A stretch of 34,545 bases of DNA from assembly GCA_003427395.1 (NCBI GenBank), contig BFEA01000074.1:2507255-2541799 (forward strand), given 5' to 3'. Position numbers and translations under genes: made by a program. The notes below the pieces were generated by a model. That model had not been told where the DNA came from, made no database searches, and saw nothing but the letters and a program-made list of their open reading frames with translations. Shown piece after piece: positions 20,796 to 31,390 of the stretch. Origin of the DNA: Chara braunii. Lineage: Eukaryota; Streptophyta; Charophyceae; Charales; Characeae. Each line of letters starts with the position of its first letter. Position 1 is the stretch's first letter.

Positions 20796-20888
20796 AACGG
20801 GGCAATCATTGTCTGGCGTCATGAACGAAGAAAGTTTTTCGACCTTAGTTTAGTTCTCATGATTTATGTTCACTCTTAGGACGACAAC

Positions 20889-21412
20889 ATGTTCAAGCTT
20901 CAAAGAATCGAAGTCAACTTCTTATGTCACGATAAGACACGCATTATCTACGTACTGCGTCCACCCTATGTCGCGCGTATGATATCAGAAATGTATATTG
21001 ACTATGACAAGAGGGACGAATATCCAAAAGGAAGGAAAATAAGGGAGCGTGAAATGAAGACAAAGGACAAAGAAGAATGACTTCGCATGCATTAATGCGA
21101 TACCAATATGTCATGCTTGGAACACACAAAGAAATGACATTCCCGGTCAGCAGCGGAAAGAAAAAAAGTCTATAAAAGGTAACAAGTCGAGACTTCGTTG
21201 TGCATCCCAACAAAAACACGGCCCCTTCGTCCCCGTTCATTGTCAAAGTGGCAGCTAAAATTGTTATGTCCTTCCAGCGCAAGACATGTGAGGCGATTGA
21301 ACCAAGGACGCAGACCATAACAAAAGCAATCGCTAATGCAAAGCACAGCCTCAAGCAAGGCCTTCAAAAAATCGAGCACGTCATGTGTTGCCTCGACAAC
21401 CATCTGCCTTGA
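20889..21412 (+). pseudogene. Plus-strand frame pair of unit 1
   Basis: A 63-codon frame (20889-21080; FKLQRIEVNFLCHDKTR at its start) ends in TGA whose preceding bases form the ATG of a second frame (21077 on), an ATGA overlap. The second frame contains a TAA at 21173 and closes at TGA 21410. Near-identical frames exist in units 2 and 7, so it is a repeated sequence, but the opposite strand is also largely open here and the substitutions between copies do not clearly favour one strand. It has no recognised domain. It might be an exon, an untranslated region, or the remains of another transposon protein. Confidence 0.3.
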
Positions 21413-21856
21413 ACGGACATCAGTAAAAGCATTTGGCAGCTCAAAGAAAATGGTAAAAAATATGCATATTATGTGTTCATGACATATGGGAGCTCGTAAC
21501 ATACCCAGAATCATCGCAACAACATAGAAACATGTCGTGGCCGTGCGGTTACAGTATGCATACACATACATGAAAAAGAAGCAAGTTATAAAAGTAAGCA
21601 TAAAAAGAAAAGACAGTTTTTTTTTTGGTTTGGCTCTATGTTGCAAAGAAGGGTATGACCAGAAATAAATAACATATGACAGGTTCACGAGACCGAAGCA
21701 GGTTTTTCGGAAAAAGAAAAACCGTCGTTTATGAACGCGGATAACCAAAAGGTCAACAAAAGGAGCATGAAGAGAGGAAACTTTCCTCTCATAAAGAAAA
21801 AAAAAAGTATAAGGAGGGGAAAAAAAACACAAAGAAGACGTACAAAACATAGGAAT

Positions 21857-21950
21857 ACACTCCTACTTTTGTATGGCGCTTGATAGGAGAAGGGAATATT
21901 TTTACACTCCTACTTTTGTACGGCGCTTGATAGGAGAAGGGAATATTTGG
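21857..21950. repeat. 47-bp private duplication in unit 1
   Basis: The segment beginning acactcctacttttgta occurs at 21857 and again at 21904, while the other units have it once. It lies near the 3' end of the minus-strand peptidase region. Confidence 0.85.
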
Positions 21951-22049
21951 CTTGGGCACATTACGATGTCGGCGATTCATTACTCGCTCGAGGCGGTAAG
22001 GCCGAACAAGTACGAGTCTGTGTGTGGTCACGGTTCATCTGCGTCGAAC

Positions 22050-22666
22050 ACAGCGGGGGAAAACATGTGCAACAAAGCGGAGGCTTTGTCCTATGAGGAT
22101 GCGAGGTGATGAAACAAAGTGCAGAATGTACGAGCTCATTATGCAGGAGTCACCTATGAAAAGGAATATCGTTTTACCTGAAGTCATGCACATGAGAAAG
22201 CCAAGAAGAGAGAATTATATGTCGCATCATCAAAAACATAAACACACTAGAATCGTCAGTTGTCAGCTGCTATGGGCCATGCAAGAAAATGCATACCGGT
22301 TTTACAAACAGTATGGAATCTTATGGAAAAGTATCAATCCACTCGAGAATGTCATTAAAGAGAGTTGGATGTTGTTTATTACAACTCTCGTCCTTATATA
22401 TTTTACGCAAACGTATGTCGATGTACAACAAACCCCAATGTTCACCATGTATATGCAGGGGCAAGAAAATTTGTTCGTATGAGAAGAGGGAGCGGCCATT
22501 TGTACACATTTATAATCTGATTAGTTAGACGAAAGTCATTGTGGACTATGTCAAAGCTATATGTGTAAGTTGGAGCGATAAAAATAGACAAATGATTCTA
22601 CATCAGTAACTCGGCGTAAGCGTCAATACAAGTATCTATAATCCATTTCGTATCATGGAATGGCAT
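22050..22666 (-). pseudogene. C48-type peptidase, unit 1 copy, broken
   Basis: The domain starts near 22666 (MPFHD) but has TAG at 22598-22600, a 2-base loss near 22500, TAA at 22321-22323 and TAG at 22270-22272 in the P-Q-Q oxyanion motif. The His of GEHW and Glu at +17 are still present, but the nucleophile codon at 22249-22251 reads Ser (TCT) rather than Cys, and the next Gly is Ser. This is the most damaged copy. Confidence 0.85.
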
Positions 22667-23133
22667 GTATACACAATGCACATCGAAGACTGCAGCCCAT
22701 ACGAGCATCCATGAGATGAAGATGGGCGAAATGAAAAGAAAATGAATCACAAGCGATAAAAGAGACGCACAATCGACACTTACACAACAAGGCAAAAACA
22801 ATGCCTGACCATAAGCAAACCGAGGGCAGCTGGGTGTGTGGCAAAAAATGAGTCCAAATTGATAAAAGAGAAGACATGATATGGTTAGGAGCAACTTTGT
22901 CGGTAAAGAAATGCAAGAAATGGTCACAATTGCATTGATCATGGTAGTGGATCATGCTGCAATGCACAGAGTCAGAGATGAGCTTTGTCATTTATAGGAT
23001 ATTAATGATATTATTACACTTTTACATTTACATGGACAGTAACGGGGCAATCATTGGCTGGTGTCATGAACAAAGAAAGTTCTTAGACCTTATTTTAGTT
23101 CTCATGATATATGTTCGTTCTTAGGACGATAGC

Positions 23134-23657
23134 ATGGACAAGCTTCAAAGAATCGAAGTCAACTTCTTCTGTCATGGTAAGACAAGCATTATGTACGTAC
23201 TATGTCCACCGTATATCGCGCGTATAATATCAGAAATGTATATTGACTATGACAAGAGTGACGAATATCCAAGGGGAAGAAAAATAAGGGAGCGTGAAAT
23301 GAAGAAAGAGGATAAAGCAGAATGACCTCGCATGCATTAATGCGATACCAATATGCCATTCTCGGAACCTACAAAGAAATGACATTCCGGGTCTGCAGCA
23401 GAAAGACAAAACGTTTACAAAAGGTAACAAGTCGAAGCTTCGTTGTGCATCCCAACAAAAACACGGCCCCTTTGTCTCGTTTCATTGTCAAAGTGACAAC
23501 TAAAATAATCCTCTCCTTCCAGCGCAAGACATGTCAGGCGATTGAACCAAGGATGTGGACCATGACAAAAGCGATCGCTAATGCAAAGCACATTCTCAGA
23601 CAAGACCTCCAAAAAATCGAGCACATCATGTGCTGCCTCGACAACCATCTGCCTTGA
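23134..23657 (+). CDS. Plus-strand frame pair of unit 2, best preserved
   Basis: Frame one (23134-23325, 63 aa, LQRIEVNFFCHGK near its start, ending in a Lys/Arg/Glu-rich stretch) overlaps frame two (23322-23657, 111 aa) at an ATGA. Frame two has a basic middle and an amphipathic C-terminal segment (IANAKHILRQDLQKIEHIM). After its TGA the frame remains open for about 30 codons here and in other units, which hints at a longer ancestral protein. The minus strand is also open through much of this region, so the coding strand is uncertain. No family recognised; equivalents in units 3-6 are broken. Confidence 0.3.
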
Positions 23658-24232
23658 ACGGACATCAGTAAAAACATTTGGCAGCTCAAAGAAAATTGTG
23701 AAAAATATGCGTCTTTTCTGTTCATAACGTATGAGAGTTGTAACATACCCAGAGTCGTCACAACAACATAGAAATATCCCAGGACCGTTCGGTCACAATG
23801 TGCATGCACACACATAAAAAAGAAATAAATTATAAAAGCAAGGAAAAAAATAAAAGACAATTTTTTTTTTTTTTTCTCTATGTTGCAAAGAAGGGTATGA
23901 CCAGAAAGAAAGAATATATGACAAGTTCAAGAGACCAAAACAAGTTTCTCGCAGTAGAAAAAACCGTCGTTTATGAAGGCCGACAACCAGAAGGTCAACA
24001 TAACGAGCATGAAGAGAGGAAGCTTTCCTCTTACAAAGAAAAAAAAAGAACAAGGGAAAAAAAAAAACACAAAAAGAAGACGTACAAAACATAAAAATAC
24101 ACTTCTATTTTTATACGGCGCTTGAGAAGAGACGGGAATATTTAGCTTGGGCACATTACAGTGTCGACGATTCATTACTCGCTTGAGGCGGCGATGGCAA
24201 ACAACAACGAGTCTGTGTATGGTCACGTTTCA

Positions 24233-24853
24233 TCAGCGTCGAACAGAGGGGGGGAAACATGTATGACGAAGCAGGGGCTTTGTCCTATGAGGATGCGGGT
24301 TGATGGAACAAAGTGCAGAATGTACGACCTCATTATGCAGGAGCCGCCTAAGAAAAGGATTATCCTTTTGCCCGAAGTCATACACATGAGAATGCCAAGA
24401 AGCGAGAATTATATGCCGCATCATCAAAAGCATAAACACACCACAATCGTCAGTTGTCAGCTGTTGTGGGCCATGCAAGAAAGTGCATATCGATTTTACA
24501 AACAATATGGAAACTTCGGGAATAGTGTTAAGCCACTCGAGAATGTCATGGAAGAGAGTGAGATGCTGTTTATTACACTTCTCGTACACATATATTTTAC
24601 ACAAACGTATGTCAATGTACAAAAGACTCCAATGTTCACCGTGTATATGCAGCGGCAAGAAAAGTTCTTCGTATGAGAAGAGGGAACGACCATTTGTATG
24701 CGCACTTATAATCAGATTAGGTAGACAAAAGTCATTGCGGGCTATGCCAAAGCTATATGTGTAACTTGGACCGATAAAGCAAAGACGTGATATAGTAAGG
24801 AGCAACTTTGTCGGTAAACAAATGCACGAAATGGCCACTATTGCATTGATCAT
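24233..24853 (-). pseudogene. C48-type peptidase, unit 2 copy, N-terminally truncated
   Basis: The 206-codon frame keeps His74 (GEHW), Glu91, Gln131 and Cys137 (DDCGVF, codon 24443-24445). The W-x-x-D and I-D-A-Y helix that precede the core in other units are deleted, replaced by unrelated leading sequence. The C-terminal tail is cut short by a frame change (ending SVRR). Loss of the N-terminal part of the fold makes a working enzyme unlikely even though the catalytic residues are there. Confidence 0.8.
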
Positions 24854-24945
24854 GGTAGTGGATCATGCTGCAAAACATAAAGTCGGAGATAAGCTTCGTC
24901 ATTTATAGGATATTATTACACTTTTACATTTACATTGACAGTAAT

Positions 24946-27121
24946 GGGCCAATTATTATCAGGCGTCATGAACGAAGAAAGTTCTTAGACCTTATTTTAC
25001 TTCCCATGATATATGTTCGCTCTTAGGACGACGACATGGTTAAGCTTCAAAGAATCGAAGTCAACTTCTTATGTCATGATAAGACACGCATTATCTACGT
25101 ACTGCGTCCACCGTATGTCGCGCGTATGATATCAAAAATGTATATTGACTATGATAAGCGGGACAAATAGCAAAGGCGAAGGAAAGAAGGGAGCGTGAAT
25201 GAAGACAGAGGACAAAGAAGAATTACCTCGCATGCATTAATGCGATACCAATATGCCATGCCAAAAACATACAAAGAAATAGCATTTCGGGTCAGCAGCG
25301 AAAAAACAAACAGTCTACAAAAGGTAACAAGTAGAAACTTCGTTGTGCATCCCAACAAAAATAGGGCCCTTCGTCCCCGTTCGTTGTCAAACTGACAACT
25401 AAAACTATCATCTCCTTCCACCGCAAGACAGGTAAGGCGATTGAACCAGGGACATGAACCATGACAAAAGCCATGGCTAATGCAACGCACATCCTCGGAC
25501 AAAACCTCCAAAACATTGAGCACATTATGTGTTGCCTCGACAACCATCTGCTTTTAACAGACATCAGTAAAAGCATTTAGCAGCTCAAAGAAAATGGTGA
25601 AAAATATGCGTATTCTATGTTCATGACATATGGGACCTCGTTACATACCCAGAGTCGTTGCAACAACATACAAACATGCCTTGGAAGTGCGATCACATTA
25701 TGCATGCATATACATGAAAAAGAACCAAGTTATAAAAGCAAGGAAGAAAAGAAAATATAGTTTTTTTTTCGTTTGACTATGTGTTGCGAATAAAGGTATG
25801 ACTAGAAAGAAAGAACATATGACAGGTTCAGGAGACCGAAGCAGGTATATCGCGGGAGGGAAAACCGTCGTTTATGAAGGCCGACAACTAGAAGGTGAAC
25901 ATAAGGAGCATGAAGACAGGAAGTTTTTCTCTCACAAAGAAAAAGAAAGAACAAGGTCTGGGGAAAAAAAAACACAAAGAAGATGTACAAAATATAAGAA
26001 TACACTCCTACTTTTGTACGACGCTTGATAGGAGAAGGGAATATTTGGCTTGGGCACATTACGATGTCGGCGATTCATTACTCCCTCGAGGCGGCAAGTC
26101 CAAACAAGTACGAGTCTGTGTGTGGTTACGGTTCCTCTGCGTCGAACACATCGGGGGAAAACATGTGCAACAAAGCCGAGGTTTTGTCCTATGAGGATGT
26201 GGGGTGATTGAACAAAGTGCAGAATGTACGAGCTCATTATGCAGGAGCCACCTATGAAAAGGAATATCGTTTTGCCTCAAGTCATGCACATTAGAAAGCC
26301 AAGAAGAGAGAATTATATGTCGCATCATCAAAAACATAAACACACCAGAATCGTCAGTTGTCAGCTGTTGTGGGCCATGCAAGAAAATGCATACCGGTTT
26401 TACAAACAGTATGGAAACTTCAGCAAAAGTATCAATCCACTCGAAAATGTCATTAAAGAGAGTTGGATGCTGTTTATTACAGCTTTTGTCCTTATATATT
26501 TTACGTAAACGTATGTCGCTGTACAAAAAACCCCAATGTTCACCATGTATATGCAGGGGCAAGAAACGTTGTTCGTATGAGAAGAGGGAGCGACCATTTG
26601 TATGCGACCTTAGTTAGACGAAAGTCATTGCGGGCTATGCCAAAGCTATATGTGTAACTTGGAGCGATAAAAACAAACGAATGATTCTGCATCAGCAACT
26701 CGGCGTAAGCGTCCATACAAGTGTTTGTGATCCAGTTGGTATCATGGAATGGCATGTATGAACATCGAAGACTGCAACCCGTACGAGCATCCATGTGATG
26801 AAGACAGGCGAAATGAAAAGAAAATGAGTCACAAAAGATAACACAGCCGCACAATCGACACCTCCACAACAAGGCAAAAACATGACAATGTGTGTCCATA
26901 AGCAAACTGAGGGCAGCTGCATGTGTGGCAAAAAAAGAGTCAAAATTGTGAAAAGCGAAGACATGATACGGTAAGGAGCAACTTTGTCGGTAAACAAATG
27001 CACGAAATGATCACTATTGCATTAATCGTGGTAGTGGATCATGCTGCAATACACAGACCTAGAGACGAGCTTTGTCATTTATAGGATACTATTACACTTT
27101 TACATTTACATTGGCAGTAAT
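24946..27121. repeat. Tandem array unit 3
   Basis: 2176 bases from anchor to anchor. It looks mosaic: its left end resembles units 1, 2 and 7 (gttaagcttcaaagaatc), while its middle shares wording with units 4-6. Confidence 0.95.
26059..26905 (-). pseudogene. C48-type peptidase, unit 3 copy, frameshifted
   Basis: The N-terminal half reads from 26905 (W-I-T-N, MDAYAELL) and shifts frame near 26610, where a deletion removes sequence present in other units. The C-terminal half (from 26562) keeps the His of GEHW and the Gln, but the +17 residue is Lys instead of Glu and the nucleophile codon 26347-26349 is Ser. Three separate lesions affect catalysis or reading. Confidence 0.85.
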
Positions 27122-28119
27122 GGGGCAATCATTGTCAGGCGTCATGAACGAATAACTTTCTTAGACCTTATTGTAGTTCTCATGATGTATATTCGCTCGT
27201 AGGACGACGACATGGCCAAACTTTAAAAAATCCAAGGCGAAGGAAACGAAGGGAGCGTGAAATGAAGACCAAGAACAAAGAAGAACTACCTCGCATGCAT
27301 TAATGCGATACCAATATGCCAGGCCAGGAATATACAAAGAAATAGCATTTCGGGTCAGTTGCGAAAAGACAAACAGTCTACAAAAGGTAACAAGTCAAAA
27401 CTTCATTGTTGCTCCCAACAAAAACAGGACCCCTTCATCCCCGTTCATTGTTAAAGTAACAACTAAAACTATCCTCTCCTTCCAACGCAAGACATGTGAG
27501 GCGATTCAACCGAGGACGTGAACCATGACAGAAGCGATCGCTAATGCAAAGGACATCCTCCGGCAAGACCTCCAAAAAGCACATCATGTGTTGCCTCGAC
27601 AACCATCTGCCTTGAACGGACATCAGTAAAAGCATTTGGCAGCTCAAAGAAAATGGTCAAAAATATGCGTATTCTATGTTCATGACATATGGAAGCTCGT
27701 AACATACCCAGAGTCGTGACAACAACATAGAAACATACCGTGGAAGTGCGATCACAGTATGCATACAAATACATGAAAAAGAAGCAAGTTATAAAAGTAA
27801 GGAAGAAAAAAAAAGACAGATTTTTTTTTTTTTTGACTCTGTGTTGCGAACAAAGGTATGACCAGAAAGAAAGAACATATGACAGGTTCAGGAGACCGAA
27901 ACAGGTATCTCGCAGGAGGGAAAACCGTCATTTTTGAAGTCCGACAACTAGAAGATGAACATAAGGAGCATGAACACAAGAAGTTTTCCTCTCACAAAGA
28001 AAAAGAAAAAACAAGGTCTGAGGGAAAAAAAAACACAAAAAAGACGTACAAAACATAAGAATACACTCCTACTTTTGTATGACGCTTGATAGGAGAAGGG
28101 AATATTTGGCTTGGGCACA

Positions 28120-29082
28120 TTACGGTGTCGACGATTCATAACTCGCTCGAGGCGGCGAGGCCGAACAAGTACCGGTCGGCGATTCATTACTCGTTCGAGG
28201 CGGCGAGGCCGAACAAGTACGAGTCTGTATGTGGTCACGGTTCATCTGCGTCGAACACAGCGGGGGAAAACATGTGCAACGAAGCCGAGGCTTTGTCCTA
28301 TGAGGATGCGGGGTGATGGAACAAAGTGCAGAATGTACGAGCTCATTATGCAGGAGCCATCTATGAAAACGAATATCGTTTTGCCCGAAGTCATGCACAT
28401 GAGAAAGCCAAGAAGAGAGAACTATATGCCGAATCATAAAAAACATAAACACATCAGAATCGTCAGTTGTCAGCTGTTGTGGATCATGCAAGAAAATGCA
28501 TACCGGTTTTACAAACAGTATGCAAACTTCGAGAAAAGTATCAATCCACTCAAGAATGTCATTAAAGAGAGTTGGATGTTGTTTATTACAGCTCTCGTTC
28601 TTATATATTTTACACAGACGTATGTCGATGTACAATAAACCCCAATGTTCACCATGTATATGCAGGGGCAAGAAAAGTTGTTTGTATGAGAAGAGGGAGT
28701 GGTCATTTGTATGCGCACTTATAATCTGATTAGTTAGACGAAAGTCATTGCGGGCTATAATAAAGCTATATGTGTAACTTGGAGCGATAAAAACAGACGA
28801 ATGATTCTGCATCAGCAACTCGGCATAACCGTCAATACAAGTGTCTGTGATCCAGTTGGTGTTATGGAATGGCATGTATGCACATCGAAGACTGCAACCC
28901 ATACGAGCATCCATGAGATGAAGACGGGCGAAATGAAAAGAAAATGGGTCACAAGAGATAACAGAGCCGCACAGTTGACACCTGCATAACCAGGCAAAAA
29001 CATGACAATGTCTGACCATAAGCAAACTGAGGGCAGCTGGGTGTGTGGCAAAAAATGAGTCAAAATTGAGAAAAACGAACAC
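28120..29082 (-). CDS. C48-type peptidase-like protein, Cys-to-Ser copy (unit 4)
   Basis: This is the longest uninterrupted copy (320 codons). The first 60 or so residues before MGCSL are hydrophobic and differ in reading between units, so the true start is probably the ATG near residue 58 or 61. The domain has W-I-T-D and I-D-G-Y, His146 (GEHW), Glu163 and Gln203, but residue 209, the nucleophile position (codon 28456-28458), is Ser, and the next Gly is Asp. In Cys proteases such a change normally abolishes hydrolysis while substrate binding may remain. The tail has a 16-residue in-frame duplication (C-S-A-S-P-P-R units). It could be a binding-only protein or a pseudogene with an open frame. 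Confidence 0.7.
   Translation of the reverse strand: MFVFLNFDSFFATHPAALSLLMVRHCHVFAWLCRCQLCGSVISCDPFSFHFARLHLMDARMGCSLRCAYMPFHNTNWITDTCIDGYAELLMQNHSSVFIAPSYTYSFIIARNDFRLTNQIISAHTNDHSLFSYKQLFLPLHIHGEHWGLLYIDIRLCKIYKNESCNKQHPTLFNDILEWIDTFLEVCILFVKPVCIFLHDPQQLTTDDSDVFMFFMIRHIVLSSWLSHVHDFGQNDIRFHRWLLHNELVHSALCSITPHPHRTKPRLRCTCFPPLCSTQMNRDHIQTRTCSASPPRTSNESPTGTCSASPPRASYESSTP
28133..28228. repeat. 48-bp in-frame duplication in the unit 4 tail
   Basis: gattcat...gaacaagtac at 28133-28180 recurs at 28181-28228 (offset 48). Other units have it once. It duplicates 16 codons at the C-terminus of the minus-strand frame. Confidence 0.85.
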
Positions 29083-29237
29083 ATGATATGGTAAGGAGCA
29101 ACTTTGTCGGTAAACAAATGCACGAAATGGTCATTATTACATTGATCGTGGTAGTGGATTATGCTGCAATACACAGAGCCAAAGATGAGCTTTGTCATTT
29201 ATAGGATATTATTACACTTTTACATTTGCATGGACAG

Positions 29238-31390
29238 TATTGTGGTTCTTATGATGTATGTTCGCTCGTAGGACGACGATATGGCCAAGCTTCAAAAAAT
29301 CGAAGTCAACTTCTTATGTCATGATAAGACACGCATTATCTACGTACTGCGTCCACCGTATGTCGTGAGTATGATATGAGAAATGTATATTGACTATGAG
29401 TCTATGACAAGAGGGACGAATACTTAAGGCGAAGGAAAAGAAGGGAGCGTGAAATGACGACTGAGAACAAAGAAAAATTACCTCACACACATTAATGTGA
29501 TACCAATATGCCATGCCAGAAACATACAAAGAAATAGCATTTCGGGTCAGCTGCGAAAAGACAAACAGTCTACAAAAGGTAACAAGTCGAAACTTCATTA
29601 TTGCTCCCAACAAAAACAAGACCCCTTCGTCCCCGTTCATTGTCAAAGTGGCAACTAAAACTATCCTCTCCTTCCAACGCAAGACATGTGAGGCGATTAA
29701 ACCGAGGACGTGAACCATGATAGAAGTGATCACTAATGCAAAGGACATCCTCTGGCAAGACCTCCAAAAAATCGAGCACATCATGTGTTGCCTCGACAAG
29801 CATCTTCCTTGAACGGACATTAGTAAAAGCATTTGGCAGCTGAAAGAAAATGGTGAAAAATATGCGTATTCTAGATTCATGATATATGGGAGCTCATAAC
29901 ATACCCAGAGTCGTCACAACAACATAGAAACATGTCGTGGAAGTGCGGTCACAGTATGCATGCACATACATGAAAAAGAAGCAAGTTATAAAAGCAAGGA
30001 AGAAAAAAAAAAAGACAGTTTTTTTTTTGTTTAACTTTGTATTGTGAACAAAGGTATGACCAGAAAGTAAGAACATATGACAGGTTCAGGAGAAAGAAGC
30101 AGGTATCTCGCAGGAGGGAAAACCGTCGTTTATGAAGGCCGACAACCAGAAGGTGAACATAAGGACTATGAAGACAGAAATTTTCCTCTCACAAAGAAAA
30201 AGAAAGAACAAGGGCCGGGGGGAAAAAAACCACGAAGAAGATGTACAAAACATAAGAATACACTCCTACTTTTGTACGACGCTTGATAGGAGAAGGGAAT
30301 ATTTGGCTTGGGCACATTACGGGGTCAGCGATTCATTACGAGCTCGAGGCGGCGAGGCCAAGCAAGTACGAGTCTGTGTGTGGTCACGGTTCATTTGTGT
30401 CGAACAGAGCGGGGAAGAACATGCGCAACAAAGTCGAGGCTTTGTCCTATGAGGATGTGGGGTGATGGAACAAAGTGCAGAATATACGAGATCATTATGC
30501 AGGAGCCGCCTATGAAAAAGAATATCGTTTTGCCCGAAGTCATGCACATGAGAAAGCCAAGAAGAAAGAATTATATGCCGCATCATCAAAAACATAAACA
30601 CACCACAATCGTCAGTTGTCAGCTGTTGTGGGCCATGCAAGAAAATGCATACCGGTTTTACAAACAGTATGGAAACTTCGGGAAAAGTATCAATCCACTC
30701 AAGAATGTCATTAAAGAGAGTTGGATGTTGTTTATTACAGCTCTCGTTCTTATATATTTTACGCAAACATATGTCGATGTACAATAAACCCCAATGTTCA
30801 CCATGTATATGAAGGGGCATGAAAAGTTGTGCGTATGAGAAGAGGGAGCGACCATTTGTATGCGCACTTATAATCTGATTAGTTAGATGAAAGTCATTGC
30901 GGGCTATACTAAAGCTATATGTGTAACTTGGAGCGATAAAAACAGACGAATGATTCTGCATCAGCAACTCGGCGTAACCGTCAATACAAGTGTCTGTGAT
31001 CCAGTTGGTATCATGGAATGGCATGTATGCACATCGAAGACTGCAACCCATACGAGCATTCATGAGATGAAGACGGACGAAATGAAAAGAAAATGGGTCA
31101 CAAGAGATAACAGAGCCGCACAGTTGACACCTTCATAACCAGGCAAAAACATGACAATGTCTGACCATAAGCAAACTGAGGGCAGCTGGGTGTGTGGCAG
31201 AAAATTAGTCAAAATTGAGAAAAGCGAAGACATGATATGGTAAGGAGCAACTTTGTCGGTAAACAAATGCACGAAATGGCCATTATTACATTCATCGTGG
31301 TAGTGGATCATGCTGCAATACACAGAGCCAGAGATGAGTTTTGTCATTTATAGGATATTATTACACTTTTACATTTACATGGGCAACAAT
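29238..31390. repeat. Tandem array unit 5
   Basis: About 2153 bases; the anchor region (about 70 bases) at its left end is deleted. Shares with unit 6 a TGA in the left plus-strand frame (tatgatatgag) and a small insertion repeating tctatga near 29400. Confidence 0.93.
30317..31063 (-). CDS. C48-type (Ulp1/adenain-like) cysteine peptidase, intact catalytic set (unit 5)
   Basis: The 248-codon frame has the N-terminal N-W-I-T-D and I-D-G-Y-A-E-L-L helix (residues 20-34), which corresponds to the W-L-N-D region of Ulp1. Then come LHIHGEHW with His90, Glu107 at +17, P-Q-Q with Gln147, and DDCGVF with Cys153 (codon 30605-30607). The His-to-Cys span of 63 is close to the 66 of yeast Ulp1. The C-terminal segment (RRLLHNDLVYSAL) matches the closing helix of the family. 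The acidic residue is Glu, as in adenain, where Ulp1 has Asp. It would cleave SUMO-like or a self-encoded substrate; none can be named. The tail after residue 205 is Pro/Arg/His-rich and probably disordered. Possible introns cannot be assessed. Confidence 0.75.
   Translation of the reverse strand: MNARMGCSLRCAYMPFHDTNWITDTCIDGYAELLMQNHSSVFIAPSYTYSFSIARNDFHLTNQIISAHTNGRSLFSYAQLFMPLHIHGEHWGLLYIDICLRKIYKNESCNKQHPTLFNDILEWIDTFPEVSILFVKPVCIFLHGPQQLTTDDCGVFMFLMMRHIILSSWLSHVHDFGQNDILFHRRLLHNDLVYSALCSITPHPHRTKPRLCCACSSPLCSTQMNRDHTQTRTCLASPPRARNESLTP

Larger units (their letters stand above)
20796..23043. repeat. Tandem array unit 1
   Basis: Homology to the other units starts at aacggggcaatcatt (20796). 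From the ggggcaatc anchor at 20799 to the next at 23044 is 2245 bases. The unit carries a plus-strand frame on the left (20889 on), A/T-rich DNA in the middle and the broken C48 domain on the minus strand on the right. It is lengthened by a private 47-bp duplication at 21857-21950. Confidence 0.95.
23044..24945. repeat. Tandem array unit 2, shortened
   Basis: Anchor to anchor is 1902 bases, the shortest unit. About 290 bases present in other units are missing near 24775, removing the N-terminal part of the peptidase domain. It retains the left plus-strand frames in their best state. Confidence 0.95.
27122..29237. repeat. Tandem array unit 4
   Basis: About 2116 bases. The left plus-strand frame has lost most of its first part (a deletion near 27235). 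The next anchor is absent because unit 5 begins with a deletion at about 29238. Carries gctcccaac at the place where units 1, 2, 3 and 7 have gcatcccaac or gcattccaac. Confidence 0.93.

Noticed and set aside
21170-21850. 226-codon minus-strand frame in unit 1, and its equivalent at 33883-34518
   Set aside because: Much of it is a Phe-rich reading of T-runs plus the reverse of the plus-strand frames; it is not kept open consistently in the other units.
22598-22942. Hydrophobic minus-strand frames just upstream of the peptidase in each unit (also 28812-29198 and 31060-31347)
   Set aside because: They resemble membrane proteins, but they run into the peptidase in different frames in different units, so they are more likely leader or non-coding DNA.
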